The notes under the pieces were generated by a model. The model was given only the letters and a program-made list of their open reading frames with translations. It had not been told where the DNA came from and did no database searches. Positions 8,759 through 19,321 of a stretch of DNA of 64,000 bases are shown here, piece by piece. Both the position numbers and the translations under genes were made by a program. Every line of letters begins with the position of its first letter. Within the stretch, counting starts at the first letter, position 1. Source of the DNA: Oscillospiraceae bacterium. GTDB lineage: Bacteria > Bacillota > Clostridia > Oscillospirales > SIG627. The DNA is taken from NCBI GenBank assembly GCA_034925865.1, contig JAYFRN010000029.1:56241-120240 (forward strand), written 5' to 3'.

Positions 8759-9749
8759 AAAAGATTGCAATCCCATGGCTTTAAGCGGAAAAACGATCGC
8801 GGTAATAGGATATGGAAGTCAGGGACACGCTCACGCGCAAAACCTGCGAGACAGCGGAATGAACATCATTGTCGGCCTGTATGAGGGCTCCAAAAGCGCC
8901 GAACGCGCAAAGGAAGACGGATTCACAGTTCTGAACACGGATGAAGCGGTACAAAAAGCCGATGTTGTCATGATGCTCGTCAACGACGAAAAAATGGCGG
9001 CAATTTACACGGAAAAGGTCGCTCCATATCTCAGAAAAGGCATGACCTTATGTTTTGCGCACGGATTCAACATCCATTTCAAGCAAATTGTTCCTCCGGA
9101 CTATGTAAATGTCATTATGATCGCGCCAAAAGGACCAGGTCATACCGTCCGCAGTCAATATACGGAAGGCAAAGGCGTGCCATGCCTGATCGCCGTCTAT
9201 CAGGATTATGACGGAAAGGCACATGAGCTTGCGCTTGCATATGCAATGGGAATCGGCGGCGCCCGTGCCGGCGTTCTTGAAACCACCTTTAAGGAGGAGA
9301 CCGAAACGGATCTTTTCGGAGAACAATGCGTGCTTTGCGGAGGCGTTTCCGCTTTGATGAAAGCCGGGTTTGAAACTCTTGTCGAAGCGGGATATCAACC
9401 GGAAAGCGCGTATTTCGAATGCGTGCATGAAATGAAGCTTATCATCGACCTTGTTAATAAGGGCGGCCTCTCCTTTATGCGCTATTCGATAAGCGATACG
9501 GCAGAATACGGAGATTATTGTGTCGGCGACCGGATCATAACGGACGACACCAAAGCGGAAATGCGGCGTGTGCTCGGGGAGATCCGGGACGGGACATTCG
9601 CGAAAAACTGGCTTGATGAAAACAAAACCGGACGGCCCAATTTTACTGCCCGGCGTCAGAAAGAAGCTGAGCATCCGGTTGAAAAGGTCGGCGCCGAGCT
9701 TCGGAAGAAGATGAGTTGGCAGCCGAAGAATGATGAAAAGAAGGCGTGA
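8739..9749 (+). CDS. ilvC: ketol-acid reductoisomerase (class I)
   Basis: Isomerises and reduces acetolactate or acetohydroxybutyrate to the dihydroxy acid. The ATG at 8739 has AAGGAGA 8 bp upstream and gives 336 residues, the usual class I size; it overlaps the end of ilvN. The Rossmann motif is [13 protein letters not shown], and the metal-binding region includes the E...E and FxE segments near [10 protein letters not shown] and FECVHEMKL. The beta2-alphaB cofactor loop reads VGLYEGSKS, with Tyr-Glu where NADPH-specific enzymes usually have Arg/Lys, so NADH use is possible (inference). Confidence 0.96.
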   Translation: MAQMYYEKDCNPMALSGKTIAVIGYGSQGHAHAQNLRDSGMNIIVGLYEGSKSAERAKEDGFTVLNTDEAVQKADVVMMLVNDEKMAAIYTEKVAPYLRKGMTLCFAHGFNIHFKQIVPPDYVNVIMIAPKGPGHTVRSQYTEGKGVPCLIAVYQDYDGKAHELALAYAMGIGGARAGVLETTFKEETETDLFGEQCVLCGGVSALMKAGFETLVEAGYQPESAYFECVHEMKLIIDLVNKGGLSFMRYSISDTAEYGDYCVGDRIITDDTKAEMRRVLGEIRDGTFAKNWLDENKTGRPNFTARRQKEAEHPVEKVGAELRKKMSWQPKNDEKKA

Positions 9750-9751
9750 AC

Positions 9752-11401
9752 ATGACAAACAGACTTCGGCTTGACGAGCCGTTACAAGCACCGAAGCGCG
9801 CTCTGATGCGGGCGATGGGCTATACTCCGGAGCAGATGCGTAAGCCGCTGATCGGAATAGCATGCGCTTTCAATGAAGTCGCTCCCGGCCATATACATCT
9901 CGAATCCGTCGCCCGGGCGGTGAAGGAGGGCGTTCTTATGGCCGGCGGTACTCCGATGGAATTCAATACCATCGGAGTATGCGACGGAATTGCGATGGGA
10001 CACATTGGGATGAAATATTCTCTTCCGTCACGCGAGCTTATCGCGGACAGCATTGAATGCATGGTCATGGCGCATAATTTTGACGGAATCGTCTTTATCC
10101 CCAACTGTGACAAAACCGTGCCGGGAATGCTGCTTGCCGCGGCGCGTCTGAACCGTCCGTGCGTTTTTGTCTCCGGCGGTCCCATGCTGTCTGTTGACGG
10201 AACTGATCTCAACACGGTTTTTGAGGCGTTGGGAGCATTTCACTCCGGAAAAATGGACGAAAAAACGCTTGATGAGCTGGAATGCCGCGCCTGTCCCGGC
10301 TGCGGTTCATGTTCGGGTATGTTTACTGCCAATTCGATGAATTGCCTTTGTGAGGCTCTCGGAATTGCGCTTCCCGGCAACGGTACGATACCGGCTGTTT
10401 ATTCAGACAGGCTGATCCTCGCAAAGCAGGCAGGTCAGACGGTAATGCGCGCGGTCGAAAAGGGGCTTTTGCCTTCGGATATACTTACTCCCGCCGCCAT
10501 AAAAAACGCGCTTACCACGGATATGGCGCTCGGATGCTCAACTAATTCGGTTTTACATCTTTTTGCGCTTGCGCATGAGCTTGGTATCGATGTCGATCTC
10601 AACATGGTAAACGAGATCAGCGACCGCACACCGAATCTGTGCCGCCTCGCTCCCGCGGGAAAACACCATATGCAGGATCTGTGGCTTGCCGGAGGAGTTT
10701 ATGGTGTAATGCGCGAGCTGATGGATGCCGGACTTCTGGACGGAAGCGCGGTTACTGCATCAGGGATCGCACTTAAAGCCGCTGTTTACGCCGCATCCGG
10801 CAACATCGATCACAACGTGATCCGTCCGGCGGAAAACCCGTATTCGCAGAGCGGCGGAATCGCTGTTCTTTTCGGAAATCTTGCGCCGAACGGCTCTGTC
10901 GTAAAGAGAAGCGCCGTAAAAGAGTCCATGTTAAAATTTACAGGTACGGCGAAAACCTTTGACAGCGAGGAGGCCGCCATTGAAGCTATTTACGGCGGGA
11001 AGATCAAATCAGGTGATGTGGTGGTTATACGATATGAAGGCCCCGCGGGAGGACCGGGCATGCGCGAGATGCTTTCTCCCACATCCGCTATAATGGGAAT
11101 GGGGCTTGACGAAACCGTGGCGCTTCTTACCGACGGACGTTTTTCCGGCGCGACACGCGGCGCGGCTGTAGGACATATCTCTCCGGAGGCCGCCGCGGGA
11201 GGTCCGATCGCTCTTGTGCGCGACGGAGACCAGATCAGAATTGACATTCCCGATCACAAGCTTGAGCTCATGGTATCAGATCAAAAACTTGAGGAAAGAA
11301 GAAAAGAACATACTGTATGTCCGCGGCAGGCTCTGAATGGATATTTAAAACGATATCGCGAGCATGTGTCATCCGCCGACAAAGGCGCAGTAATTATCTG
11401 A
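9752..11401 (+). CDS. ilvD: dihydroxy-acid dehydratase
   Basis: Fe-S enzyme that dehydrates the dihydroxy acid to the 2-keto acid precursor of valine or isoleucine. The product is 549 residues from the ATG at 9752 (AAAAGAAGG 7 bp upstream); a GTG at 9746 overlapping the ilvC stop is a poorer choice because it is too close to the ribosome site. Cluster-binding Cys lie in [10 protein letters not shown] and [11 protein letters not shown], and the family signature [10 protein letters not shown] is present. Confidence 0.96.
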   Translation: MTNRLRLDEPLQAPKRALMRAMGYTPEQMRKPLIGIACAFNEVAPGHIHLESVARAVKEGVLMAGGTPMEFNTIGVCDGIAMGHIGMKYSLPSRELIADSIECMVMAHNFDGIVFIPNCDKTVPGMLLAAARLNRPCVFVSGGPMLSVDGTDLNTVFEALGAFHSGKMDEKTLDELECRACPGCGSCSGMFTANSMNCLCEALGIALPGNGTIPAVYSDRLILAKQAGQTVMRAVEKGLLPSDILTPAAIKNALTTDMALGCSTNSVLHLFALAHELGIDVDLNMVNEISDRTPNLCRLAPAGKHHMQDLWLAGGVYGVMRELMDAGLLDGSAVTASGIALKAAVYAASGNIDHNVIRPAENPYSQSGGIAVLFGNLAPNGSVVKRSAVKESMLKFTGTAKTFDSEEAAIEAIYGGKIKSGDVVVIRYEGPAGGPGMREMLSPTSAIMGMGLDETVALLTDGRFSGATRGAAVGHISPEAAAGGPIALVRDGDQIRIDIPDHKLELMVSDQKLEERRKEHTVCPRQALNGYLKRYREHVSSADKGAVII

Positions 11402-11412
11402 CGAGGGAGAAA

Positions 11413-12609
11413 ATGCTTACACTTGACAGTGTGCGGCAGGCGGGATCAGTTCTGTCCGGAGTCGCAAGAAAAACAGATATTATTCATTCAAGCGGGCTGG
11501 CACGGGACATGATGCTTTATCTGAAAACGGAAAATCTTCAGAGAACAGGTTCGTTCAAGCTCAGGGGCGCATACTATAAAATGTCGCTTTTTTCGGAAGA
11601 AGAAAGAAAAAAAGGCGTTGTAGCCTGTTCCGCGGGCAACCATGCCCAGGGCGTTGCTCTCGCCGCTCAGCAGTTCGGCATCCGGGCGACGATTTTCCTG
11701 CCGGGTTCCGCGCCGCTTTCAAAAATAGAAGCCACCCGGAGCTACGGGGCGGAAATCAGGTTGTCAGATGGCGTATATGACGACGCATACACGGAAGCGT
11801 TAAAATACAGCCGTGAAACCGGCGCAATGTTCCTGCATCCCTTCGATGACGAGGATGTCATAGCCGGACAGGGAACCATTGGTCTTGAGATTCTCGATCA
11901 GCTGCCCGATGTTGAAGCGGTTATAGTGCCTATCGGAGGCGGGGGTCTTATTTCCGGCGTCGCTTTTGCCGTAAAATCCTTAAATCCATCGTGCAAGGTA
12001 TACGGCGTGCAGGCGGCGGGTGCCGACAGCATGTGCAGGTCGTTTTGTTGTAAGCAGCGGGATTCTTTGAAAACGGTTATGACGTTCGCGGACGGAATCG
12101 CGGTCAAAACTCCCGGAAATCTGACTTACAGCCTGTGCTGTGATTATGTTGACGATATAGTCACGGTATCGGATGACGAAACGGCCACCGCGATTTTATC
12201 TCTGATGGAAAAACAAAAGCTGGTTTCCGAAGGCGCCGGAGCCGTCGCAGTCGCGGCTGCCATGTTTAATAAACTGCCTTTGTCAGGCAAAAAGGTCTGC
12301 GCCTTGATATCCGGCGGAAATATTGACGTCAACATTCTTTCCAGAGTCATCAACAGAGGCTTGTTAAACTCAGGCCGTCTTACGAATCTGACCATAGAGC
12401 TGATAGACAAGCCCGGTCAGCTGAAGGCCGTGTCCGCCTTGATCGCGGAAGAAGGCGCAAATGTAATCAGGGTTCAGTATACCCCCGGTGGGGAAAATAT
12501 GGACATAAACGGATGCTTCCTGAACATATCAATGGAAACAAGAAATCACGAGCATTTACAAAGCATTCGTCTGGCGCTTCAAAATCACGGATTCAAGCTG
12601 TGCAAATAA
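11413..12609 (+). CDS. ilvA: threonine ammonia-lyase with C-terminal ACT domain
   Basis: PLP enzyme that deaminates threonine to 2-ketobutyrate, the isoleucine precursor. From the ATG at 11413 (GAGGGAG upstream) the product is 398 residues. The PLP lysine is in TGSFKLRGA, the phosphate loop is PIGGGGLISG, and an ACT domain follows from about residue 325 (LTIELIDKPGQLKAVSALI). The single-ACT architecture resembles TdcB/short IlvA forms rather than the long two-ACT-like IlvA, but its place between ilvD and ridA argues for a biosynthetic role. Confidence 0.93.
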   Translation: MLTLDSVRQAGSVLSGVARKTDIIHSSGLARDMMLYLKTENLQRTGSFKLRGAYYKMSLFSEEERKKGVVACSAGNHAQGVALAAQQFGIRATIFLPGSAPLSKIEATRSYGAEIRLSDGVYDDAYTEALKYSRETGAMFLHPFDDEDVIAGQGTIGLEILDQLPDVEAVIVPIGGGGLISGVAFAVKSLNPSCKVYGVQAAGADSMCRSFCCKQRDSLKTVMTFADGIAVKTPGNLTYSLCCDYVDDIVTVSDDETATAILSLMEKQKLVSEGAGAVAVAAAMFNKLPLSGKKVCALISGGNIDVNILSRVINRGLLNSGRLTNLTIELIDKPGQLKAVSALIAEEGANVIRVQYTPGGENMDINGCFLNISMETRNHEHLQSIRLALQNHGFKLCK

Positions 12610-12668
12610 TAGATCGAATTTTACAGAGAAGGAGTAATTTAATTATCATGCTTTTTGATGATTAAATC

Positions 12669-13106
12669 ATGTTCTTAAATATGAGAAAAATTAATATTAT
12701 CAATACTACAGAAGCTCCAAAGCCGGTCGGTCCTTACTCGCAGGCTGTTAAAGCGGAAGGCTTTTTGTTCTGCTCCGGACAAATAGCGATCAATCCGGAA
12801 ACCGGCGAGTTCAACGATAAAGATGTTTCCGTTCAGACAGAACAGGTATGCAAAAATATCGGCGCTGTCCTTCGCGCCTCCGGGCTCAGCTTTGACGATG
12901 TTGTAAAAACGACCTGCTTTCTGATCAACGGCGAAGATTTCGCACCTTTCAACTCAGTTTATGCCAAATATTTCACATCAAGCCCGGCACGCTCGTGTGT
13001 CTTTGTTAAAGGGCTGCCTAAAAACGCTCTCGTGGAAATAGAGACGGTCGCGATTTGCCGGAAATCAGAAGAGGAGGTAATTAATAATGCACAAAGAGAA
13101 AAATGA
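12669..13106 (+). CDS. ridA: RidA family enamine/imine deaminase
   Basis: Hydrolyses reactive 2-aminoacrylate and 2-aminocrotonate released by PLP enzymes such as IlvA, so its position directly after ilvA makes physiological sense. About 140 residues with the YjgF signatures APKPVGPYSQAV, FCSGQIAINPETG, the catalytic Arg in SSPARSCVFVKGLPKNALVEIE. Start could be 12669 or 12681; neither has a close ribosome site, while a good AGAAGGAG at 12627-12634 precedes a five-codon minicistron (12648-12665) that may couple translation. Confidence 0.92.
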   Translation: MFLNMRKINIINTTEAPKPVGPYSQAVKAEGFLFCSGQIAINPETGEFNDKDVSVQTEQVCKNIGAVLRASGLSFDDVVKTTCFLINGEDFAPFNSVYAKYFTSSPARSCVFVKGLPKNALVEIETVAICRKSEEEVINNAQREK

Positions 13107-13545
13107 TCTGCCGCTGCTTTTGCTTGACAATTCAACAATGAACGTTCTCAGCACAGGGTGGTTCCGCATTGATAAAATGTCATTTGAAGACGCGAAATAT
13201 CTGATCGAATCCTATGATTCTAAGGATATTCTCTGCTGCTATTCGGACCGGGTGATCGACACGGTCATTCACGATTATCTTGGCATTGAAAAAAGGGATT
13301 TTACCTTCAAAAAAATACGTAAAATGCGTCCCGGGCAGATGGCGATTGTGTTCAAGTTTTATACTGAAGGCTCCGCATCTCAGCCTGTCATAGAGCCGGA
13401 ACCCGGAATCCAGGCCAAAAAAATCCAGAATGTCTATATTTATTGCGAATGCATATCAAATGTTGACTCGGTGATTCAATCGCTTATCGAAAGCGTCAAG
13501 GGAAAGAATCAACCGAACTTTCCGGGAGATTTATTAAAAGGCTGA
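13087..13545 (+). CDS. DUF1874 (STIV B116 / AcrIII-1 fold)-like protein
   Basis: A 152-residue protein with GAGGAGG in front of its ATG, overlapping ridA by 20 bp, so it is part of the ilv operon. Residues 8-95 resemble DUF1874 proteins by pattern: an LLLDNS opening strand, a KMSFEDAKYLIE helix, DYLGIE, and MRPGQMAIVFKFY. In that family the ring-nuclease members (AcrIII-1, Crn2) carry a Gly-His before the central helix; here the position reads YSDRVIDTVI, so the catalytic His appears to be absent. About 55 C-terminal residues are extra. The function is unknown; the family match is by eye. Confidence 0.55.
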   Translation: MHKEKNDLPLLLLDNSTMNVLSTGWFRIDKMSFEDAKYLIESYDSKDILCCYSDRVIDTVIHDYLGIEKRDFTFKKIRKMRPGQMAIVFKFYTEGSASQPVIEPEPGIQAKKIQNVYIYCECISNVDSVIQSLIESVKGKNQPNFPGDLLKG

Positions 13546-13556
13546 ACATAAACGGC

Positions 13557-13586
13557 AAAAAAGCGCGGCAGACTGCCGCGTTTTTC
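13557..13586. terminator. bidirectional terminator between ilv operon and XRE gene
   Basis: Stem CGCGGCA / TGCCGCG (13564-13580) with a 3-nt loop is flanked by an A-run on the left and TTTTTC on the right. It can end the ilv operon on + and the convergent regulator gene on -. Confidence 0.85.
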
Positions 13587-13592
13587 TTGTGG

Positions 13593-14603
13593 TTATAATT
13601 TTGCTTTGAGTTTTTCGATCTCTTGCTTAGGCCATTCGACAGTCTCTCCTTCGATGGTATTATAATCTGAACGGAGGACGTCAAGAATACATTGCCAGGA
13701 ATCGATAGCCTTCTGATATTGACCCAGCTTTGCATATAGGAAAGCAAGTGAATATACTGCTGATAAATCTCGTGGAGCTTTTACGGCTTTGAATGAGTTA
13801 TCAAAGCATACTATCGCCTTTTCGTATTCGTTTATCCGGTTGAAGCGTTCTCCGATTTCATATTGAGCTTTGTGGTTTGTTGAGTCAATGCCGCTCCAAA
13901 TTGTTACTGCCTTGTTGAGGTTACCCTCTGCGAATGCAATGTCGCCTCTGAAAATATCCGGCAGACAAGCGGAATACTCATCATCGGTTTTCATCAGATT
14001 TATTATTTCCTCCGCTCTGTCAAAATATCGCATTTCAATCATCGCATCGATAAGCCTTTCACAAAGCCTCGTATTTGCAGGATATTTCCTTGCATACGGC
14101 TCACAGACGCGGATGAACCAGTCATTTCCGCTTCGTGCAGAATAATTGTCTCCACCGCGCGCCTGTCGGTACATCGTAAATATTTCCGGGTCAAGCGGAG
14201 CAAGCGGCATTGCTTTTTCAAGCATACTGGCAGCAGGATTGGGCCTTGACAAATAAAGCCGTGCATAACGCTTTAGTGCGCCTACATCTTTTTCATTGTT
14301 ACGTAAAATCGAATCAAGAGTGCGTTTTGCATAAGTGAAATTTTCGTCAGTCAGCTTTTCGTGTTCGAGCATATAGTCAATACGTTCCAGCTCATCATCT
14401 GTATTTACTGAAAACAAATCGTCTATCCGCACGCCAAAAAACATTGCGAGCTTTGGAAGCAGTGATATATCAGGCATTGTGGTATCGGTTTCCCATTTTG
14501 AAACAGCTTGAAAGGATACACCGACATATTCGGCAAGCTCTTCCTGTGTGGCGCCTTTTTCTGTCCGCAGCTTTTTTATTGCCGCGCCAAGCTTTATTTC
14601 CAT
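13593..14603 (-). CDS. XRE-family regulator with TPR-like C-terminal region
   Basis: A 336-residue protein starting at the ATG at 14603 (GGAGA 8 bp upstream); an upstream ATG at 14642 lacks a ribosome site. Residues 5-60 form a canonical Cro/C1 helix-turn-helix (LRTEKGATQEELAEYVGVSFQAVSKWE...). The rest is helical, with TPR-like pairs such as NEYEKAIVCFDNSFKA and GQYQKAIDSWQCIL, as in peptide- or ligand-sensing RRNPP-like regulators, though no ligand can be named. It shares its architecture with the gene at 50884-52026. Confidence 0.85.
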   Translation of the reverse strand: MEIKLGAAIKKLRTEKGATQEELAEYVGVSFQAVSKWETDTTMPDISLLPKLAMFFGVRIDDLFSVNTDDELERIDYMLEHEKLTDENFTYAKRTLDSILRNNEKDVGALKRYARLYLSRPNPAASMLEKAMPLAPLDPEIFTMYRQARGGDNYSARSGNDWFIRVCEPYARKYPANTRLCERLIDAMIEMRYFDRAEEIINLMKTDDEYSACLPDIFRGDIAFAEGNLNKAVTIWSGIDSTNHKAQYEIGERFNRINEYEKAIVCFDNSFKAVKAPRDLSAVYSLAFLYAKLGQYQKAIDSWQCILDVLRSDYNTIEGETVEWPKQEIEKLKAKL

Positions 14604-14644
14604 ATTAATTTCTCCGTAAAAATGCATTATCAGCTGATGCATTC

Positions 14645-14673
14645 ATTATACTTGGCAACGTTTTATAATACAA
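14645..14673 (-). promoter_or_regulatory. promoter of the XRE/TPR regulator gene
   Basis: On the minus strand TTGTAT (14668-14673) and a perfect TATAAT (14645-14650) are 17 bp apart, about 40 bp upstream of the ATG at 14603. Confidence 0.65.
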
Positions 14674-14742
14674 TAACCGCGTTTTTTATATCACTCGCCT
14701 GACAGGTGAAATTGTAATAAAAATTCTCTGCCAGCTAAACAT

Positions 14743-14780
14743 AAAACAGCCGCCTCCTGATACAAATTCCGAAGACGGCT
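14743..14780 (-). terminator. terminator of the leu operon
   Basis: On the minus strand a 10-bp stem (two G-U pairs; 14771-14780 with 14748-14757) is followed by TTTTAT, about 20 bp after the leuB stop. Confidence 0.8.
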
Positions 14781-14799
14781 GAAATTCAATTATATATGT

Positions 14800-15882
14800 T
14801 CATCCGCATATCCTGCTCAGAATCGCTTCTGTCATCTCTCTTGTCGACAAAAAAGCATCTCCGGCGCTGTCTGTCAGATCCTTTGTCCGTGCACCATCGC
14901 GTATCGCCCGCTCCGCCGCGTCCTCAATCTGTTTCGCCTCTTCATCAAGAGAAAAGGAGTGGCGCAGCAGCATGGCGGCGGAAAGAATCGAAGCGACCGG
15001 ATTCGCGATATTTTTACCGGCAATGTCCGGAGCTGATCCGTGGATAGGCTCATACAGACCGAAAGTCCCGTCGCCGACAGATGCGGAGGGTATAAGCCCG
15101 ATAGAACCGGTTATGGCGGAAGCTTCGTCTGTAAGAATATCTCCGAACAGATTGCTCAACACGACCACGTCAAAATCCGATGGATTGCTGACAAGCTGCA
15201 TTGCCGCGTTATCGACATACAAATCCCGATACCTGACATCAGGATAACGCTCCGCCAAACCGTGCATGACCTCGCGCCACAGACGCGAGCTTTCCAATAC
15301 GTTTGCCTTGTCGACACTGACAAGATTCCTGCGCCGGACGGCGGCAAGCTCGAAGGCCTTACAGCCTATGCGAATTACTTCATCCTCGGAATAACATTCG
15401 GTATCATATGCGCAAACTGATCCTACCGAAGATTTCATCCGTCCGCGTTCACCGAAATATATTCCGCCCGTAAGCTCACGCACAAATATGATATCTATTC
15501 CCTTTTCCGTTATGCTCCCGCGAAGCGGAGACGCCCCGGCAAGCGAGGGCATAAGCCTGGCCGGACGGATATTGGCGTAAAGCCCAAGCTGTGACCGAAG
15601 CCCGAGAATCGCACGCTCCGGACGGAGATCCCCGGGCAGACCGTCCCACTTCGGGCCGCCCACAGCTCCGAGAAGCACCGCGTCGTTTTCGCGGCATATG
15701 CGGACGGTTTCATCAGGAAGCGGAATGCCGTAAGCGTCGATCGCAGCGCCTCCGGCAAGCGCATAGGCATAGGTAAAAGTATGTCCGTATAATTCGCCGA
15801 CGCGGTTTAAAACCGCAACCGACGAAGTAATTACCTCAGGCCCGATTCCGTCTCCCGGAATAACGGCGATTCTGCAGTTCAT
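14800..15882 (-). CDS. leuB: 3-isopropylmalate dehydrogenase
   Basis: NAD-dependent oxidative decarboxylation of 3-isopropylmalate to 2-ketoisocaproate, the third leucine-specific step. The product is 360 residues with [12 protein letters not shown] at the N-terminus, [11 protein letters not shown], the substrate-binding RPERAIL segment, [12 protein letters not shown] and the YVDNAAMQL / [12 protein letters not shown] motifs. The start overlaps the leuD stop by 4 bp. Last gene of leuACDB. Confidence 0.97.
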   Translation of the reverse strand: MNCRIAVIPGDGIGPEVITSSVAVLNRVGELYGHTFTYAYALAGGAAIDAYGIPLPDETVRICRENDAVLLGAVGGPKWDGLPGDLRPERAILGLRSQLGLYANIRPARLMPSLAGASPLRGSITEKGIDIIFVRELTGGIYFGERGRMKSSVGSVCAYDTECYSEDEVIRIGCKAFELAAVRRRNLVSVDKANVLESSRLWREVMHGLAERYPDVRYRDLYVDNAAMQLVSNPSDFDVVVLSNLFGDILTDEASAITGSIGLIPSASVGDGTFGLYEPIHGSAPDIAGKNIANPVASILSAAMLLRHSFSLDEEAKQIEDAAERAIRDGARTKDLTDSAGDAFLSTREMTEAILSRICG

Positions 15883-16388
15883 ACTTTCGCCTCCCAGACA
15901 AGCTCCTCGGCCATATTCATAAGTCCCCCGGAATTAATAATTTTTTGCAGAAAATCCGGAAAGGGCTGAATTATATACCGCTTGTCTTTTGTCAGATTTT
16001 TCAGAACACCGTTGTCCAAGTCGACAATAAATTCGTCATGTTCGGAGCTTTCAATAACGGCTTCCGGGCATTCGACAATCGGAAGCCCGATATTTATGGC
16101 ATTTCGGAAAAATATTCGCGCAAAATCCTTTGCGATTACACACGCCGCTCCGCTTGCCTTGATCGCAATCGGCGCGTGTTCTCTGGAAGAACCGCAGCCA
16201 AAATTGCCGCCCGCGACAATGATACTGCCTGTTTTCAACTTTTCATGGAAACAGGGATCGATATCCTCCATGCAGTGCTTCGCAAGCTCGTTTTCATCCG
16301 CGGTATTTAAATATCTGGCCGGAATGATAACGTCCGTGTCTATGTTGTCTCCATACTTAATTATTCGTTCCCGTATCAGCATTGTCAT
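15879..16388 (-). CDS. leuD: 3-isopropylmalate dehydratase small subunit
   Basis: Swivelling subunit of the isopropylmalate isomerase. The 169-residue product carries the LeuD signature [14 protein letters not shown] and [14 protein letters not shown], where the flexible substrate loop lies. AAAGGAGAT precedes the ATG, which overlaps the leuC stop (ATGA). Works as a heterodimer with LeuC. Confidence 0.97.
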   Translation of the reverse strand: MTMLIRERIIKYGDNIDTDVIIPARYLNTADENELAKHCMEDIDPCFHEKLKTGSIIVAGGNFGCGSSREHAPIAIKASGAACVIAKDFARIFFRNAINIGLPIVECPEAVIESSEHDEFIVDLDNGVLKNLTKDKRYIIQPFPDFLQKIINSGGLMNMAEELVWEAKV

Positions 16389-17647
16389 TTATCTCCTTTG
16401 TCAGGCAGCACTATTTTCCCCGCGATTGCGGAAGCGGCCGCGACGGCAGGTCCGGAAAGCCATACCTCGCTGCCTGTATGCCCCATGCGTCCTACGAAAT
16501 TGCGGTTTGTGGTCGATATAGCGCGTTCTCCGTCCGCGAGAATTCCCATATGCCCTCCGAGACACGGTCCGCATGTCGGCGTGGAGACCACGCAGCCGGC
16601 GCGGATGAATGTATCTATCATACCGCTGTTTAATGCCTCGAGATAAATCCGCTGTGTCGCGGGAATGATTATAGTGCGACAGCGCGGATGAACCTTTTTT
16701 CCCTTCAGTATTTTCGCGGCTACTGCAAGATCGGAAAGTCTCCCGTTGGTGCAGGAGCCGATGACCGCCTGATCAATTCTGACCTCTCCAAGCGTATCTG
16801 CGGGAACCACGTTATCCGGTGAGTGCGGCATGGCCACCATAGGTTTGATATCGGCAAGATTTAGCTCATAGGTCTCTTCATAATCCGGCATTCCGCCGAC
16901 CGAGCAGGGAACGGTTTCATTGCCCTTTTCCATTTCGTAATTCTCTGTTATTTCATCAGTTTCAAAGATCCCGTTTTTCGCTCCAGCCTCGATTGCCATG
17001 TTTGCGATGGTGAATCGGTCATCGATCGAGAGAGAGGAAAGCCCATCTCCGCAGAATTCCATGGATTTATAGCGCGCGCCTCCCACGCCGATTCTTGCGA
17101 GAATATACAGAATCACGTCTTTTCCGCCGACCCATTCCGAAAGACTGTTTTTAATCACAAAGCAGATCGCCGGAGGAACGCGCAGCCATGTTTTTCCGGT
17201 GACCATAGCAAAAGCCATATCGGTTGATCCCATTCCTGTGGAAAACGCGCCCAGAGCGCCGTAGGTACAGGTGTGCGAATCGGCGCCGACAATCAGGCTC
17301 CCGCTCCGTGCAAGCCCTTTTTCGGGAAGCAGCGCATGCTCTATTCCCGTTTCTCCGGCGTCAAAAAAATGACAGATCTTCTGTTCATCTGCAAACTCCC
17401 GCACCTCTTTGCATTGCTTTGCGGAAGCAATGTCCTTGCAGGGAACGAAATGGTCGAGAACCAAGGCAACCTTTTCCTTGTTAAAAACCTGCCGGAATCC
17501 ATGCTTTTTGAATTCACGGATGGCTACCGGAGAGGTAATGTCGTTACCCATAACGAGATCTACATCGGCAAGAACGATCTCTCCGGTATGAACAGGCTGA
17601 CCCCCGCAATGAGCGGAAATAATTTTTTGCGTCATTGTCATTGACAT
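16385..17647 (-). CDS. leuC: 3-isopropylmalate dehydratase large subunit
   Basis: The aconitase-family [4Fe-4S] subunit; 420 residues from the ATG at 17647, which has AAGGAAGG 8 bp upstream. A GTG at 17656 inside leuA is less likely. Cluster ligands are in [11 protein letters not shown] and [13 protein letters not shown]. The length matches the shorter archaeal/clostridial LeuC form rather than the ~465-residue enterobacterial form. Confidence 0.96.
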   Translation of the reverse strand: MSMTMTQKIISAHCGGQPVHTGEIVLADVDLVMGNDITSPVAIREFKKHGFRQVFNKEKVALVLDHFVPCKDIASAKQCKEVREFADEQKICHFFDAGETGIEHALLPEKGLARSGSLIVGADSHTCTYGALGAFSTGMGSTDMAFAMVTGKTWLRVPPAICFVIKNSLSEWVGGKDVILYILARIGVGGARYKSMEFCGDGLSSLSIDDRFTIANMAIEAGAKNGIFETDEITENYEMEKGNETVPCSVGGMPDYEETYELNLADIKPMVAMPHSPDNVVPADTLGEVRIDQAVIGSCTNGRLSDLAVAAKILKGKKVHPRCRTIIIPATQRIYLEALNSGMIDTFIRAGCVVSTPTCGPCLGGHMGILADGERAISTTNRNFVGRMGHTGSEVWLSGPAVAAASAIAGKIVLPDKGDK

Positions 17648-17648
17648 T

Positions 17649-19178
17649 CTATTCACCTTCCTTTTTATTGAATTCCATCAGCTTGTTAAGCGCGTGTATA
17701 TACGACAAAATGCTTGCTTCAATCACGTCCGTGGAAAGACCCTTTGCGGTAAAGGTCCTGTCTTTATAACGAAGTGTTGTAATGACCTCGCCAAGGCTGT
17801 CCTTGCCTTCGGAAACCGATTGAATGACGTAGTTCTCAAAAACATATGCCGGCGGATTCATAATTTTGTCGACCGCCTTGTAAGAAGCGTCGACCGGACC
17901 GTTGCCGAGAGCGACATCCTCTGTCACAACGCCGTCCTTTTCAAGCGCAATAACGGCAGTCGCCGCCTCCGCGTCACCCGTGTGCACAGAGAACCGCTTC
18001 AATACATATACGTCCTGATTTGATTCGGGCGTGCTGTCCCATACAAGAACCTCAATATCGCGATCGGTCACATCCTTTTTCTTATCGCAAAGCTCCTTAA
18101 AGGAAACAAAGCAGCGTTCAGTATCTTCCGCGGAAAGCGTGAAGCCCATAGACACGAGCTTTTCCTCAAAGGCATGTCTTCCGGAATGCTTTCCGAGAAT
18201 AATTTGTCCCGATGGAATCCCGATCGTCTCTGGCTGTATTATTTCATAAGTGTTCCGGTTCGCCAGCATGCCATGCTGGTGAATCCCGGCCTCATGCGAA
18301 AACGCGTTTGTGCCCACGATGGGTTTATTTATTGGTGCGGTTCTTCCGATAACCCCGTATACAGTCTTGCTCGCCCGGTAGATATACGACGTGTCAACGG
18401 ATGTTTCCGCGTTATAAAGATCGGGCCGCGTCTTCAATGCCATGACAATTTCCTCAAGCGGAGCGTTTCCTGCACGCTCTCCGAGTCCGTTGACCGTACA
18501 CTCCGCCTGCCTCGCGCCGCCCAAAATACCGGCCAGCGTATTCGCGGTTGCCATTCCGAGATCGTTGTGGCAGTGCACGGAAAGCACGATGCTTTCGCAT
18601 TCCGGCACATCCGCACGGAGCCGTTCTATAATCGACCGCATTTCATATGGAGTCGTATATCCCACCGTATCCGGAATATTGATTACCGATGCTCCGCTTT
18701 CGATTGCCGCACGGACAACACGCGCCAGAAACTTTTGATCGCTCCTGGTTGCATCTTCCGCGGAGAATTCGATATCCGCACAAAGCCTCCGTGCGTACTT
18801 AACCATAGCCGCCGCTTTTTCAATGACCTGCTCCGGATTCAGCTTCAGCTTATACTGCATATGGATAGGCGAAGTGGCAATGAAGACATGAATGCGCGGT
18901 GATACCGCTTTCTTTATCGCTTCATATGCGGCGTCTATATCCTTTTCCGTACAGCGGGCAAGAGACGCGACAGAGCAGCCGCGAATACATTCCGCGACCG
19001 ACGCGACCGACTTGAAATCGCCGGATGAGGAAGCCGCGAATCCCGCTTCAATCACATCGACCTTTAAAAGTTCAAGCCGCTTCGCGACCTCGATTTTTTC
19101 CTGCAGGTTCATACTGCAGCCCGGCGCCTGCTCGCCGTCCCGCAGAGTCGTATCAAATATTTTTACTCGACTTGACAT
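17649..19178 (-). CDS. leuA: 2-isopropylmalate synthase
   Basis: Condenses acetyl-CoA with 2-ketoisovalerate, the committed leucine step. The 509-residue protein has the HMG-CoA-lyase-like barrel ([26 protein letters not shown] with metal-binding His) and a C-terminal LeuA regulatory domain that normally binds leucine. AAGGAGG is 6 bp before the ATG. First structural gene after the leu attenuator. Confidence 0.97.
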   Translation of the reverse strand: MSSRVKIFDTTLRDGEQAPGCSMNLQEKIEVAKRLELLKVDVIEAGFAASSSGDFKSVASVAECIRGCSVASLARCTEKDIDAAYEAIKKAVSPRIHVFIATSPIHMQYKLKLNPEQVIEKAAAMVKYARRLCADIEFSAEDATRSDQKFLARVVRAAIESGASVINIPDTVGYTTPYEMRSIIERLRADVPECESIVLSVHCHNDLGMATANTLAGILGGARQAECTVNGLGERAGNAPLEEIVMALKTRPDLYNAETSVDTSYIYRASKTVYGVIGRTAPINKPIVGTNAFSHEAGIHQHGMLANRNTYEIIQPETIGIPSGQIILGKHSGRHAFEEKLVSMGFTLSAEDTERCFVSFKELCDKKKDVTDRDIEVLVWDSTPESNQDVYVLKRFSVHTGDAEAATAVIALEKDGVVTEDVALGNGPVDASYKAVDKIMNPPAYVFENYVIQSVSEGKDSLGEVITTLRYKDRTFTAKGLSTDVIEASILSYIHALNKLMEFNKKEGE

Positions 19179-19260
19179 GGTTTCCTCCTTCCGGTCTGTT
19201 TGACCGATATTTATTTTGGCGGCAATGCCTTAAGGCATTTTTATTGCCGTCTTATACTGA

Positions 19261-19299
19261 TAAAAAATAAGGCCTGCGGCAGTTTGCGCCGCAGGCCTT
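19261..19299 (-). terminator. leu attenuator (intrinsic terminator)
   Basis: On the minus strand a 12-bp stem AAGGCCTGCGGC / GCCGCAGGCCTT (19288-19299 with 19269-19280) with a 7-nt loop is followed by ATTTTTTA. It lies between the leucine leader peptide and leuA, about 85 bp before the leuA start, as expected for a conditional terminator. A further nested hairpin (AATGCC/GGCATT) lies between it and leuA. Confidence 0.9.
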
Positions 19300-19321
19300 T
19301 TGATTCGTATACTCTATCCGT

